Shown: positions 51,981 through 62,317 of the stretch, in pieces
Layout of the letters: each line of letters opens with the position of its first letter
Position numbering within the stretch: position 1 is the first letter of the stretch
NCBI GenBank assembly: GCA_036245525.1
Contig: BTPG01000004.1
Coordinates: 229,618,153-229,682,152, forward strand
Source: Semisulcospira habei
Lineage: Eukaryota; Mollusca; Gastropoda; Semisulcospiridae
Length of the DNA: 64,000 nucleotides
Direction: 5' to 3'
Program-made: the position numbers and the translations under genes
Notes under the pieces: generated by a model
The model's input: the letters and a program-made list of their open reading frames with translations, nothing else
Databases searched by the model: none
What the model was told of the DNA's origin: nothing

Positions 51981-53750
51981 TATCCCTAATCCAGTAAGGC
52001 CTATTACCAACGCAGTTCTCTCCGACTCATGTGTGTTTGCCGAAGCTGGTTCCGGGGCTGGGGCCAGGGCCAGAGCTGGTGTAACTGGTACTGGTGTTGG
52101 CTCTGGTGTAACTGGCACTGGTGTAACTTGTGTTATTAATGGTTGAACCGCTTGCGCTGATGGTGCCTGTAGGTGTGTGGTTGTTGGACCCAAGTTTACT
52201 GATTGATCGAGTCCTAATTTCTGATCAGCCTTTGCAACAATTATTTGATTATTATAATTTATTATTGTTCCACTTTGGAGTTGAAGGTCAGATGGCAACA
52301 TGTATAAATCAATGCCAACCACAAAGTCAACTTTTGATCTGGCATACCTCAGAACGTCTTGATAGCATTGTATGCTTTTTGTGAGATTCTACTGCTGAGT
52401 GTATGGCATCTTCCAGGTTTGCAAGAAATTGTTTTTGTGCTTCAAATTTGCCACTTCCGTTTAAAATATTTCATTTTCTTTGAGATTGTGCTCCTAGTAA
52501 ACTCTACACATACATTCTGATAGACTCATTAATGCGTACAACTCCTGCTTGAGTAAACCCATCACTTCCGTCTAAGACAAATGTGGTCCAGGCATCAGTC
52601 TGTTTTTGTTCTATTGAGCCTAACCAGATTGTACTTTTTGATGAGAATGAAGTGTAACCATCGTAATTAGTCCACAAGCTAGGAAGGTCTACCGTGCACC
52701 CCCCCCCCCCCCCCCCAGTATTCAATAAGATGGATTTCAAAGTGTTCCTTAGTATGTCCTGAGATGTTTAAGCCATGTTCCCCGAAAATCCTTAGGAACA
52801 CACCAGAGATATAGCCGATGGCGCAAGGGTACCCCCATTCACGCTCTTCGCAGGTGCTAAAATGAGGTTGAGAAACATTTTCCTCTACATAAATCAGAAT
52901 TCATTCCAGAAGCCCAAATCAGGCAATATTATGTTAAGGCACACGTTCTGCAGCCTCTGCAAAAAAACAGAATGAAAAAATATTGAATCTCTGGCTCACA
53001 GTGAAGGTATTTGTGGACCCAGCAAACGACCATTTCCGCGAAATCGCAAAAAAAGACAGAAATAATGTGTCAGATGCCTTCAGACATTTTCTATAGTGCT
53101 GGCAGTCCATTTTCAGGCTTACATTATTAAAACAGGATGTTACAATTATTATAAACTTAACTAGGTGATGCTGTGATCACTGTGAGTGCCACAGTGGTTG
53201 ATTTTGTATCCCTACCCCCAAGTTGTAAAAATACACAAAATTAATTAGAAAAAATTTCTAAAGTTATTCCATTTCATTTTGACCTTTCTTTACCTATTAA
53301 GTTTCAATAATGTGAGCATAAAGTGCAAGAAAATAAGGAAAGTCGGCATCCTTTACGGTACATTCGTGGTGAATGATAGCTTTTTCCCATTTAAAATTGC
53401 CAAATTGGGAAACGTACGTTGTTTCCGGTGCCCTCAGAAATTTTGTATACTACCGATAGGTCTTTGTTAGGTTTTATTGGTTAGGATAGAGTACCACAGT
53501 TACTCCCAACCTGATTTTGTGATGCTATGATGCATTTAGGGGCCACAGTGGCTGAATCTGCTGCCCTACCCCCATTTTACCAGTACGCAAAGTAACGCAA
53601 AATAATCATAAAAGTTGCTTACGTAATAGTCCTCTGTTTAAATATTTTTTGTTGCCAGTTGTTGTTGTTTTTAAAGTATGCATACTGAGCATAAAAAGTT
53701 GTGATCATTTCATTAATTTCAATGTAACCCATCAATTTAATTGTAACTAT

Positions 53751-54534
53751 TTTTAACTGGCTGGTCTTTTAGGTGATATTTTACCTAGCGTAAGGCGGGT
53801 CTAGTAAGGTCTCCCCTTTTCCTTTCATTTATTTTTATCTAGAAATGTGTAAATATGAATATGCGTAATAAAGTTTCATGGTTCCTAATAGCCAAAACAA
53901 TGTTATCAAAAATACTTAGTTTCCACATGTCGACCACGAGATCTCCACTTCCACCTTCTGCAACGTTCAATCTTTTTTATGGCCGTCTTTAAATCTTATA
54001 TTGTTCTGGCTGCCAATAAGTGAGCTGTCAAGAGCTAGGCAGCATGTTTTCAGAGTTTGGTGTATAGGGGCGTGTCTTCTGGTCAGAACTGCCAGCAGAC
54101 CGCTTCTCTGTATGGACATGTTTGGAGAATGTGCTAAGGAGACCGATTTTCTACGCCAAATTCGCATAGGGCTGTTTCCACATGACCCAGTCTCACGAGG
54201 TGAGTTCAGCAGGGTCCTTACGGTCTGTGAACATTTGTGAAAGTTGTAAAAAAAATGGCAAGGCTTTTTGAGGGCCCTGGAAAGTCTGTCAATTTCAGTC
54301 CTTTTCCTTAAAGTCTGCGAAAGTTTGTAAAAAATGACAACGTACTGGCAAACTTTTGTCTACTTCTTTTTTTTTTTTCTCCCTCAATTTGTGACTATTC
54401 CCATTGCAAACAATCATGCTGACGCTTGTTGCAAGTGATCTATATTTAGCTCTGATCATAAAGTGACTGCATGGCGAACATTCTGATTGGTTGTTTACGC
54501 TTCTACCGAAGTCCGCCATTCACTAAGCGTTCTT
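53751..54534. other. Interior of the 4.7-kb element, unassigned
   Basis: A plus-strand frame at 54001-54240 (LPISELSRARQHVFRVWCIG...) has no recognised motif. 54240-54330 is a short repeat of GTGAAAGTTGTAAAAAA. Nothing else is seen. Confidence 0.3.
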
Positions 54535-56250
54535 TTATTTTGGTATCTCTTCACGCATTAGGCACGGAAGCTTCAAATAATTGCTGATACAGAGTGATCT
54601 GATTAAAGTGTATAAAGCTTCAGGCTTCAGTTTGGGTTTGTGAAACGTTCCTGCTTTTCTGGATGGACCCAGTCCAGAGTAATCAGTGTGTAGATGAAAG
54701 ATGGTGGCCTGGCTCTCCCTGTTCAGCTTGTTGATGTCATCTGCCCACGGGCTGCAGCCGCCATTCTGCTTTTGCCAATCACTTTGTTGTAGTAGTGTCT
54801 CCATTCCCAGCTAGTCCAGAATGCACTGGAATCCACTGCAGCACTATTTTGTGGACAGGGCATCCAGTCTATCTTGAAGCTTCCTGGTGAGATCAGTGGA
54901 TCAAGCTGCTGCCTTTCCCTAGCTAGTGCTCTGCTGCTGTGTTGAGCACCTGCAGATCTGTACGATAGTTGGAGCTGCTGCCGCTAGCTGGTAAGGAGAC
55001 GGAGGTAGTAGTGCGGTCTGCACAACAGATGTACACGCCACTTCCTTCATTCAACACGGCATCTTGTGTGGTATCACAGCTGCTGTGAGGGTAGCGCTTG
55101 TGCACAACCTCCAGCAAGATGGCTTTGTGCAGTGCCGCGACCTTTGGCAAAGAGTCCTGGAACATTATGTTGTCTTGAAGGCTCTTTCGAGATGTCCAGG
55201 TATCTGAAGGGAGCTGTTCACACACCTTTGGGCTTGGTTCCAGGACGTCAGTGTTAGCCCTTTGCAGGACCTTCAGTTGGCAGTTCAGATTGGGCATTTC
55301 TGACGGTTCTTGGTCTGCTCCTGTAGTCTCCCATGCTGTCGGTGTTTAGTAAGTCTCTTCATCGTGTGTGCTGTTCTGCATTCCAGTGGCTCCAATGTCC
55401 TCCATTTCCTAAATTGGGGTGCTCCAGATGGCTCTAAGAATGTCACTGCATCATGAGAATGACCCATGTTCTGCATCTTGTCAAGCCTGGCTTTTTGGGT
55501 TTCAGGCAGTGTTTCATGTTGTCGATGTATCTTGGTACTGCACAACTGGTCTGACCGAGCAGGTGTTTGCTTGTGCCAGGATGCTGTAATTTGCGCCAAT
55601 GTGGTCCCCACCAGTTCTTCATCAGAGACTCTTTCTTTTTTGCAGCTCTAGCTTCCATGGTTTCAATGTGAGGCCTCCACGTGAATCCAGTAATTTATTT
55701 GTTGCCAGTAAAGTTGGCCTGTCTGTCTTTGGTACTGGAAGATCTCCAGTTTTGAGGTGACCTCTTCCATCTGATTGAAAGAGATGGTCTAGCTCAGTTT
55801 GAGTGGCCTCTTTCAGTCCAGCTGCTGACTCTATAGTCAGCATCCTGGATTCTGGAGGATGCTATTTCTTTATGTTCTGGAGGATGCTATTTGTTTATGC
55901 CTCCACGTGAATCCAGTAATTTATTTGTTGCCAGTAAAGTTGGCCTGTCTGTCTTTGGTACTGGAAGGTCTCCAGTTTTGAGGTGACCTCTTCCGTCTGA
56001 TTGAAAGAGATGGTCTAGCTCAGTTTGAGTGGCCTCTTTCAGTCCAGCTGCTGACTCTATTGGCAGCATCCTGGATTCTGGAGGATGCTATTTCTTTATG
56101 TTCTGCTGCGCTCCACACTGCAAAGTCATCTGCATGGAGGATGTTCAAGACGAACCTTGGTACTGTTGTACTGATGTCATTAATGTAGACCAAAAACAGC
56201 ATCAGACACAACATCTCCCTGAGGTACACCTTCCCCGAGTTTGACAAGAG
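54535..56250 (-). pseudogene. LINE-A copy 2 (Jockey/I-group with RNase H), heavily decayed
   Basis: From high to low coordinate: LVYINDISTTVPRFVLN then LHADDFAVWSAAEH (catalytic A-D-D) and RVSSWTERG at 56240-56020; GFTWRPHI-like and EARAAKKKESLMKN (55700); KARLDKMQNMGHSHDAVT (55500); LQRANTDVLEPSPKVCEQLP and NEGSGVYICCADRTTTSVSL (RNase H region, 55000-55290); SDWQKQNGGCSPWADDINKL near 54790. There are many frameshifts. A ~220-bp tandem duplication affects 55673-56090. No terminal tail is identified. Confidence 0.75.
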
Positions 56251-57517
56251 TGCTGAATGTGCAGACGATAGAAGCTTCAGCGGCAGCCCCTGTTAAGCAT
56301 GCCTTAAATAAAAAGAATTACAATTAAATCGATGGGTCACATTGAAATTAATGAAATGATCACAAATGTTTATGTTCAATATACATATTTTGTTAAGAAA
56401 ACTGGCAACAAAAATATTTAATCAGAGGAGCAATTGTTATGATCATTTTTCGTTCCTTTACGTACAGGTAAAATGGGGGTAGGGCAGCAGATTCAGCCAC
56501 TGTGGCCCCTAAATGCATCACAGCATCATAAAATCAGGTTGGGAGTAACTGTGGTACTCTATCCTAAACAATAAAACTTTAAAAAGACCTATCAGTTGTA
56601 TATAAAATTTCTGAGGGCATCAGAAACAATGTACGTTTCCCAATTCAGCCATTTTAAATGGTAAAAAGCTATCATTCACCACGAACATACCGTAAAGGAT
56701 GCCGACTTTCCTTATTTTCTTGCACTTTATGCACACATTATTGAAACTCAATAGGTAAAGAGAGGTCAAAATAAAATGGGATAACTTAAGCAATTTTTTC
56801 TAAATAATTTTTGTGTATTTTTACAACTTGGGGGTAGGGATACAAAATCTACCACTGTGGCACTCACAGTGATCACAGCATCACCTAGTCAAGTTTATAA
56901 TAATTGTGACATCCTGTTTTAATGATGTAAACCTACAAATGGACTGTCAGTGCTATAGAAAATGTCTGAAGGCATCTGACACATTATTTTTGTCTTTTTT
57001 TGCGATTTCGCGGAAATGGTCGTTTACTGGGTCCACAAATACCTTCACTGTGAGCCAGAGATTCAATATTTTTTCATTCTGTTTTTTTGCAGAGGATGCA
57101 GAAGGTGTGCCTTGACATAATATTACCTGATTTGGGCTTCTGGAATGAATTCTGATTTATTTAGAGGAAAATGTTTTTCAACCTCATTTTAGCACCTGCG
57201 AAGAGCGTGAATGGGGGTACCCTTGCGCCATCGGCTATATCTCTGGTGTGTTCCTAAGGATTTTCGGGGAACATGGCTTAAACATCTCAGGACATACTAA
57301 GGAACACTTTGAAACCCATCTTATTGAGTACTGGGGGGGGGGGGGGGGGTGCACGGTAGATCTTCCTAGCTTATGGACTAAATCTTGAGGGTATTGTCTG
57401 TGACTCATAGCATAATACAATGTTCCCATGCCCTGGTGATCATCAAGCTTTTGTGTAAAGTCATACTTGGAGCTGATGTTAAATTCATTACAGATGCGTT
57501 CAAACGCATTTCTATCC

Positions 57518-58304
57518 CCCCCACCCGGGTCTGCCCTGGCCCCACCCGGGTCTGCCCTGGGGGACTTGGGTGGGGTTAGGTATTTTTTAGTTCCCAGGGT
57601 CACCCTGGTCAGCCCCACAGGGTGGGTTTTTCTCTCTATTCTGGGGCATGTGTTTCTGTCTACCCTTTGTCCATTCACCTGTATTTGCCTTTTTAAAACT
57701 CTCCCTACTGTCTGCACTGCCTGTAGCTCTTGATATTGGATGTGTGTTGCTAAATGGTCTTAGCTTTATTTATGCCCCATGTTGTAGGTTTATTTAATGT
57801 ATTTGACCGGCTGGCGACATACATTCAATTTTCTGTTTAGTTTTTTTTCACAAGCAGTGCAGGCACGTCCTGAGAAAGCCTTGTTGCTGTCGGGACGTTA
57901 AGCAATGTACAATCAATCAATCAACCGGGTCTGCCCTGGGGGACCTGGGTGGGGTTAGGTACTTTTTAGTTCCCAGGGTCACCCTGGTCAGCCCCACAGG
58001 GTGAGTTTTTCTCTCTATTCTGGGGCATGTGTTTCTGTCTACCCGAGGTCCATTCACCTGTATTTGCCTTTTTAAAATTCTCCCTACTGTCTGCACTGCC
58101 TGTAGCTCTTGATATTGGATGTGTGTTGCTAAAGTGGTCTTAGCTTTATTTAGGCCCCATGTGTTAGGTTTATTTAACGTATTTGACCGGATGGCGACAT
58201 ACATTCAATGTTCTGTTTATTTTATTTTTTCACAAGCAGTGCAGGCACGTCCTGAGAAAGCCTTGTTGCTGTCGGGACGTTAAGCAATGTACAATCAATC
58301 AATC
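57518..58304 (+). mobile_element. SINE-like R dimer (copies 7 and 8)
   Basis: Copy 7 is 57518-57924 with a duplicated head (CCACCCGGGTCTGCCCTGG twice). Copy 8 is 57925-58304 and starts directly in the (AATC)n tail of copy 7 at CCGGGTCTGCC. A single target duplication, AAACGCATTTCTATCC (57502-57517) and AAAGCATTTCTATCC (58305-58319), encloses both. Confidence 0.88.
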
Positions 58305-58500
58305 AAAGCATTTCTATCCATGGTGTTATTATACTGGTCAAAACTGGAATCAGTGGGTAGTGGGACATGAAGTTCTGTCTATTCTTCTAAGCTGGTAATA
58401 CGTGTGGAAACGATACACAGAACTAATCAGTTTGTTTGAGTGATTCAAATGGTCTGCAAAAGAAACACCGCAGCCTGTAGTTGAACACAGTATAGCAAAG

Positions 58501-58715
58501 TTAACTCATTCTACCCCAGACACACCACAGCAAGATAAAGATCGACCATGATAGTTCAAGGGTGAAGCCAGAATAGCTTGGCGCCTATGGGCGCCAAGCT
58601 ATTCTGGCATCACCCTTGAACTATCATGGTCGATCTGTGCCCTGCACTGCAATGCAGTCTTCAGAGGACAACAGCAAAATTTGGGGATTTTGGTGATGGG
58701 GTAGAATGAGTTAAG
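58501..58715. repeat. TTAA foldback (CTCATTCTACCCC subfamily), complete and very symmetric
   Basis: TTAACTCATTCTACCCCAGA at 58501 and GATGGGGTAGAATGAGTTAA ending 58715. The terminal 17 bp are perfect inverted repeats. This is the clearest view of the ends of the family. It is inserted in the Polinton structural gene. Confidence 0.95.
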
Positions 58716-58976
58716 CTGGTTTTAAAACATCTGTAGTGGGCTTGAGAGCCACTTTCTTGCAGTTGAATCATCTGTTATTGGGGGGTTTAGGTATTGATCA
58801 TAAGGGTTGGGAACTTTTACTTGAAAGGAATCTCCTTCAAACACAGCAATGTTGAGCTGATTTAGCTGAATTATTTTATGATCGTAAGTAGGTGCGACAT
58901 TGTACTTGGCATCCACGTTAAATTGAAACGCGATTGTACTGCTTGGGCTATTGAATGCTGGTGACAGAAATTCCAT

Positions 58977-60275
58977 TGTGCTTTTTTATGAGATAATAAA
59001 AATGTTTATTACCTTATCATCATCATCAGTCCCTTGCCCGAACTGGGCGTTGGGGGGACTGAAAGGCAGCAGCAACAGACAGTGCTCTCCACTGAGTTCT
59101 ATTTTGGGCGGTGGCAAGCAAGTCTGGCATCTCGAGTTCGGTCCATTCTTTTATGTTTGCGACCCAACTCTCTCTGACGACCTCGCCGACGACTTCTTTC
59201 GAGAGTGCCTTGGAGGATAGTCTTGGACAAGGTGTTGTGTCGGGTCACGTGGCCAAACCAAGCAAGCTTGCGCCGTTTCACGGTTGCCAGAAGGGGTTCA
59301 TGTGGGCCCACCAGGGAAGTGACGATGCTCCGTACATATTCGTTGGTCTTGTGCTCGCGGTACGAGATGTGGAGCAACTTCCTCAGGCACTTGTTCTCAA
59401 AGGCCTGGATTTTCTTTTCTGAGTCTGCAAGCAGCGTCCAAGTCTCACAGCCGTAGAGTAGAATAGACACTACGAGGGACTTGTAAAGCCTGTACTTGAT
59501 GGTGAAGCTGATGGAGTTACTTCGCCATATCCTGTCCAGCCTGGCCATTGCGGATGTTGCTGTACCTATCCTGATTCGGATCTCTGCTATGCAACTACCG
59601 TCTTTGGACAGGGTGGCTCCCAAGTACTTGAAGCTATTGACCTCTTCTAGATTCTGGCCGTTCATGTGAATGTTGCTGCTGCTGTCGCTTGTGGTGTTGA
59701 TCATCACTTTGCTTTTATCCGTACTGATCTCCATGCCATAAGACCCTGCGCTACTTGAAAGTTTGTCTGTCAGGTTTTGCAGCTCACTATTGCTGCCTGC
59801 CATGAGGTCAATGTCGTCTGCGAATCGAAGATTGCACAGGGATCTGCCACCAATAGAGATTGAAGTATGGTGGTCGTGGAGGGTTTCCTGCATGATCTTC
59901 TCCAGGAATATGTTGAAAAGGACAGGAGAGAGCAGGCATCCTTGACGGACACCGATCGTCGTCCTGAAGAACTCGCCTGACTGATTGTTAAGTAGATCCG
60001 CGCTGCAGGCGTTCTTGTAAAGCGCTTCTATCATTTGGATCAGTCCCTCCTCTATGTTGAACGATCTCATGACTTGCCAGAGTCCGTCGTGCCAGACCTA
60101 TTACCTTAACAAATCTTGATACAAGCAATCCAGCGATGTTAACTAATGGAATTGATAATCGAGATGGTAACAAGGCTGTAGCTATCCATGAAATGTTCTA
60201 CACGGCAAAGTGGTTTTATGTGTACAATTTCACGCTTGTCCCTCCTCAAATGCAGACTCTAGTCGCTGTCACACC
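58977..60275 (+). pseudogene. Divergent Polinton-associated gene, split by LINE-D
   Basis: A plus-strand frame opens at the ATG near 59003, only ~25 bp from the start of the minus-strand structural gene, so the two likely shared a promoter. LINE-D cuts it after five codons. From 60109 the frame continues NLDTSNPAMLTNGIDNRDGN, then KAVAIHEMFYTAKWFYVYNF, and fades at ~60270 before a CA microsatellite. No family is recognised. An old viral-type element gene by location. Confidence 0.45.
59017..60098 (-). pseudogene. LINE-D (RTE-like), 5'-truncated reverse transcriptase
   Basis: Frame 60070-59099: FRTTIGVRQGCLLSPVLFNI, LRFADDIDLMAGS (catalytic F-A-D-D), KSKVMINTTSD, FKYLGATLSKDGS, LLYGCETWTLL, RRKLAWFGHVTRHNTLSKTI and a basic GRQREL region. 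After a frameshift the usual ending (R-T-Q-W-R-A-L) follows and the tail is (GAT)n. The perfect 10-bp duplication TATTACCTTA flanks it at 59007-59016 and 60099-60108. The fingers and endonuclease are missing. Confidence 0.88.
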
Positions 60276-60277
60276 CT

Positions 60278-60279
<2 letters not shown>

Positions 60280-60338
<59 letters not shown>

Positions 60339-60345
60339 ACACATA
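60280..60345. repeat. (CA)n microsatellite
   Basis: About 30 CA units, interrupted by ATACACACACATAC at its end. It is followed by the dispersed repeat 60346-60530 (CTTTGGCGTCAAAAAGACGT...TTTGCCAGAATTTCTTC), also seen at 2.3 kb. Confidence 0.9.
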
Positions 60346-60658
60346 CGGCACTTTGGCGTCAAAAAGACGTTCTCTAGCAAGGTTGCCTAGGTAGACGTGA
60401 CGTCATTTCTATCTTGTTACTTCTTTGCCAGAATTTCTTCGCCGCACGCCAAAAACGACATGTGCATGCTCCGGGATGCGCCTGACCCAGCCCCATTTTA
60501 AACTCTGCCATATTTTTTTTAATACGGTAGACAAAAAGCCTCCGATGATGCAAGTCAGGCCAGGTACTCCGGCACAAGCCCTTGTTGCATGTGTCCCAAC
60601 CGAACGTTCAGTTTCTCGCCTCATAGTTCCATGCACACCAGTGCTGCAGTAGTCACGC

Positions 60659-60710
60659 CCCAGTGTGCACAAGGTCATCAGGTCGACCTGATGACATTGT
60701 GTGCACTGGG
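60659..60710. repeat. Palindrome with GTCGAC centre
   Basis: CCAGTGTGCACAAGGTCATC, then AGGTCGACCT, then the inverse GATGACATTGTGTGCACTGG. One mismatch per arm (AAGGTCATC against GATGACATT), with no spacer. Confidence 0.8.
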
Positions 60711-60799
60711 ACCTGCCTTTCACTTGCGTCAGTCTCCGTTAGGACCAGGTTGGCCGACTGGCGTCTCTGTCTCCTGACGAACTGCTGGTGCGGTGGTGT

Positions 60800-61395
60800 A
60801 GATCCGGGGGTTGGTCCTAGCGCAGCCGGGCCGGCAGCCAAGTTGCCCACCAACCCATGGCAGTGCGAAACATCAGGTGTTGGTTGTACATTGTTTAACA
60901 TCCCGACAGCAACAAGACTTTCTCAGGACGTGCCTACACTGTTTGTGAAAAAACAACAACAACAACAACTAAACAGAATATTGGATATATGTCGCCAGCC
61001 GGTCTAATGCGCTAAATAAATTCAAGACCATTTAGCAACACACCTCCAATATCAAGAGCTACAGGCAGCGCAGCCAGTAGGGGGAGTTTCAAAAAGGAAA
61101 ATACAGGTGAATGGACAAGGGTAGACAGAAACACATGCCCCAGAATAGAGGGGAAAACCCGCCCTGTGGGGCTGACCAGGGTGACCATGGGAACATCAGG
61201 TGGGACTGGTCCACAAATCAGCGCGGCTAGCCGTCAAGTTGCCCACCAACCCATGGAAGTGCGGAACATCGGGTGGGACTGGTCCACAAGTCGGCCCGGC
61301 TAGCCGTCAAGTTGCCCACCAACCCATGGATAACATAAGTGCGGAACATCAGGTGGGACTGGTCCACAAGTCGGCCCGCCGCTAGCCGTTAAAGT
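60800..61395. repeat. ~70-bp tandem repeat split by an inverted SINE
   Basis: Unit AACATCAGGTGGGACTGGTC, CACAAGTCGGCCCGGCTAGC and CGTCAAGTTGCCCACCAACCCATGGAAGTGCGG, with three units at 61190-61395 and a first one at ~60820-60880. Confidence 0.8.
60880..61190 (-). mobile_element. SINE-like R (copy 9), inverted, 5'-truncated
   Basis: Minus-strand tail (plus TTGGTTGTACATTGTTTAAC) through TGTCGCCAGCCGGTC to GGGGCTGACCAGGGTGACC. Target duplication GAAACATCAGGTG (60867-60879) and GAACATCAGGTG (61191-61202), one base different. The head ~60 bp is missing. Confidence 0.85.
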
Positions 61396-61749
61396 CCACA
61401 AGAGTCACCCAGTAAGCAAAAGTCTTCAGGCGCACAACGACTTGGCACGGGCCCACTGCAGCCGTCTTGGGGCCCGAGGTCTTTTTGCTTTTTGGCATAC
61501 TCCCTTGTATACTTGCTGATCCATCCCAACATCATGTGCCTGTGCATTTCCAGTAGTCACAGAGCGTCTGGCACCACGACCACGACGTCTCTGTTAGTCC
61601 ACGACCACAACAACGACCATGCCCACTTGAAGTACTCGTCAAAACTACATCTTCGGGATAATTAGTATCCGGTTCGTTCACAATCTCTTCTATTATTATT
61701 ATGTAAGCCAACTTGACGTACATCAGTTGATAAAATCACTTTAATAACC
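61396..61749. other. Unannotated spacer
   Basis: No gene recognised. ACGACCACGACGTC and ATTATTATTATGT are low-complexity pieces. Confidence 0.35.
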
Positions 61750-61830
61750 TTAACTCTTTCGAGTCGTGCCGCATCCGGATTCGCGGCATAAAGCCGCGAA
61801 TCCAGATGCGGCACGTCTCGAAAGAGTTAA
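61750..61830. repeat. 81-bp TTAA palindrome (foldback family D)
   Basis: TTAACTCTTTCGAGTCGTGC through GCATCCGGATTCGCGGC, a short spacer ATAAA, then GCCGCGAATCCAGATGCGGC and ACGTCTCGAAAGAGTTAA. It has the same TTAA and whole-length foldback design as families A-C with unrelated sequence. Confidence 0.85.
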
Positions 61831-62317
61831 CGGCCATTTTGGGTGTCGGTAGCAGTTTTAGTCACGATGATTCCTGCGATTAAAACCACTACTGGCACTC
61901 GCAGGGTTTCTTCTTCTTCCTCGGTCGCTTGAAGCGCAATATGCACGATGCAGCCGTTAGGCACCTTAAAGGGCCTGCATCTCTGTCTTCGGCCAGGAAC
62001 GTATCGGGGTGGGGGGGGGTCCCTCCCCTAGACCGACTGTCGTTCAGGACTGCCGCTGAGCTCGGTCTGCCCACCAATGAGTAACAACACAAGCGTTAAA
62101 TAATCTCAGTTCTCACGGTCCAACTACAATGGAACCTGTTTAAAGTGACCATTTTCAGGCCATCAAATTACGATCACCCTTGACAGAAGATCTGCCGACA
62201 CGGGGATCTAATACTAATATTTTATTTATGACCGAGGACTGGAGGTCATTGTGTTATACACATACAAGCAAAATACGCCACAGGCATGCGATCAGAACGT
62301 CACTTTCAAGATACTGT
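61831..62317. other. Unannotated spacer
   Basis: No supported gene. A minus-strand frame at 61889-62092 ending in a basic KRPRKKKKPCECQ stretch is noted but unsupported. A poly(G) run occurs at 62010. Confidence 0.3.

Larger units (their letters stand above)
52681..57367. mobile_element. 4.7-kb DNA element with ~1.07-kb inverted terminal repeats and AGCT target duplication
   Basis: Left arm 52681-53750 and right arm 56309-57367 are inverted copies (approximately 85-90% alike by eye). The termini are AGGAAGGTCTACCGTGCACC and the inverse of AGGAAGATCTACCGTGCACC, each followed by a poly(C)/poly(G) run. AGCT lies outside at 52677-52680 and 57368-57371. The arms share long blocks such as AGTGTTCCTTAGTATGTCCT, GAGATATAGCCGATGGCGCA, CATTTCCGCGAAATCGC and GGGGCCACAGTGGCTGAATC. 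The interior has no transposase, only AT-rich DNA and a LINE-A relic. Superfamily unknown. Confidence 0.8.
51957..58976 (-). pseudogene. Polinton/adintovirus-like structural gene, multiply interrupted
   Basis: Pieces in one orientation and order: 58976-58722 (MEFLSPAFNSPSSTIAFQFN...NPYDQYLNPPITDD), 58490-58320, 57500-57382, 52676-52504 (NYDGYTSFSS, TDAWTTFVLDGSDGFTQ) and ~52490-51957 (VGIDLYMLPSDLQLQSG, a proline/threonine/valine-rich linker, and a terminal hydrophobic helix GLTGLGILLLYLFH). Without insertions this is roughly 1.3 kb, ~430 residues. It is interrupted by a foldback element, a SINE dimer and a 4.7-kb transposon, and has at least two frameshifts. It is likely a capsid or surface protein by position and composition, but I cannot say which. 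An old viral-type copy; no functional product. Confidence 0.5.

Noticed and set aside
54001..54240. 79-residue plus frame inside the 4.7-kb element as a transposase remnant
   Set aside because: No catalytic or zinc motif is visible and it is too short to judge.
61889..62092. Minus-strand frame ending KRPRKKKKPCECQ, reminiscent of a basic growth-factor tail
   Set aside because: Too short, no cysteine-knot or splice support; likely chance.
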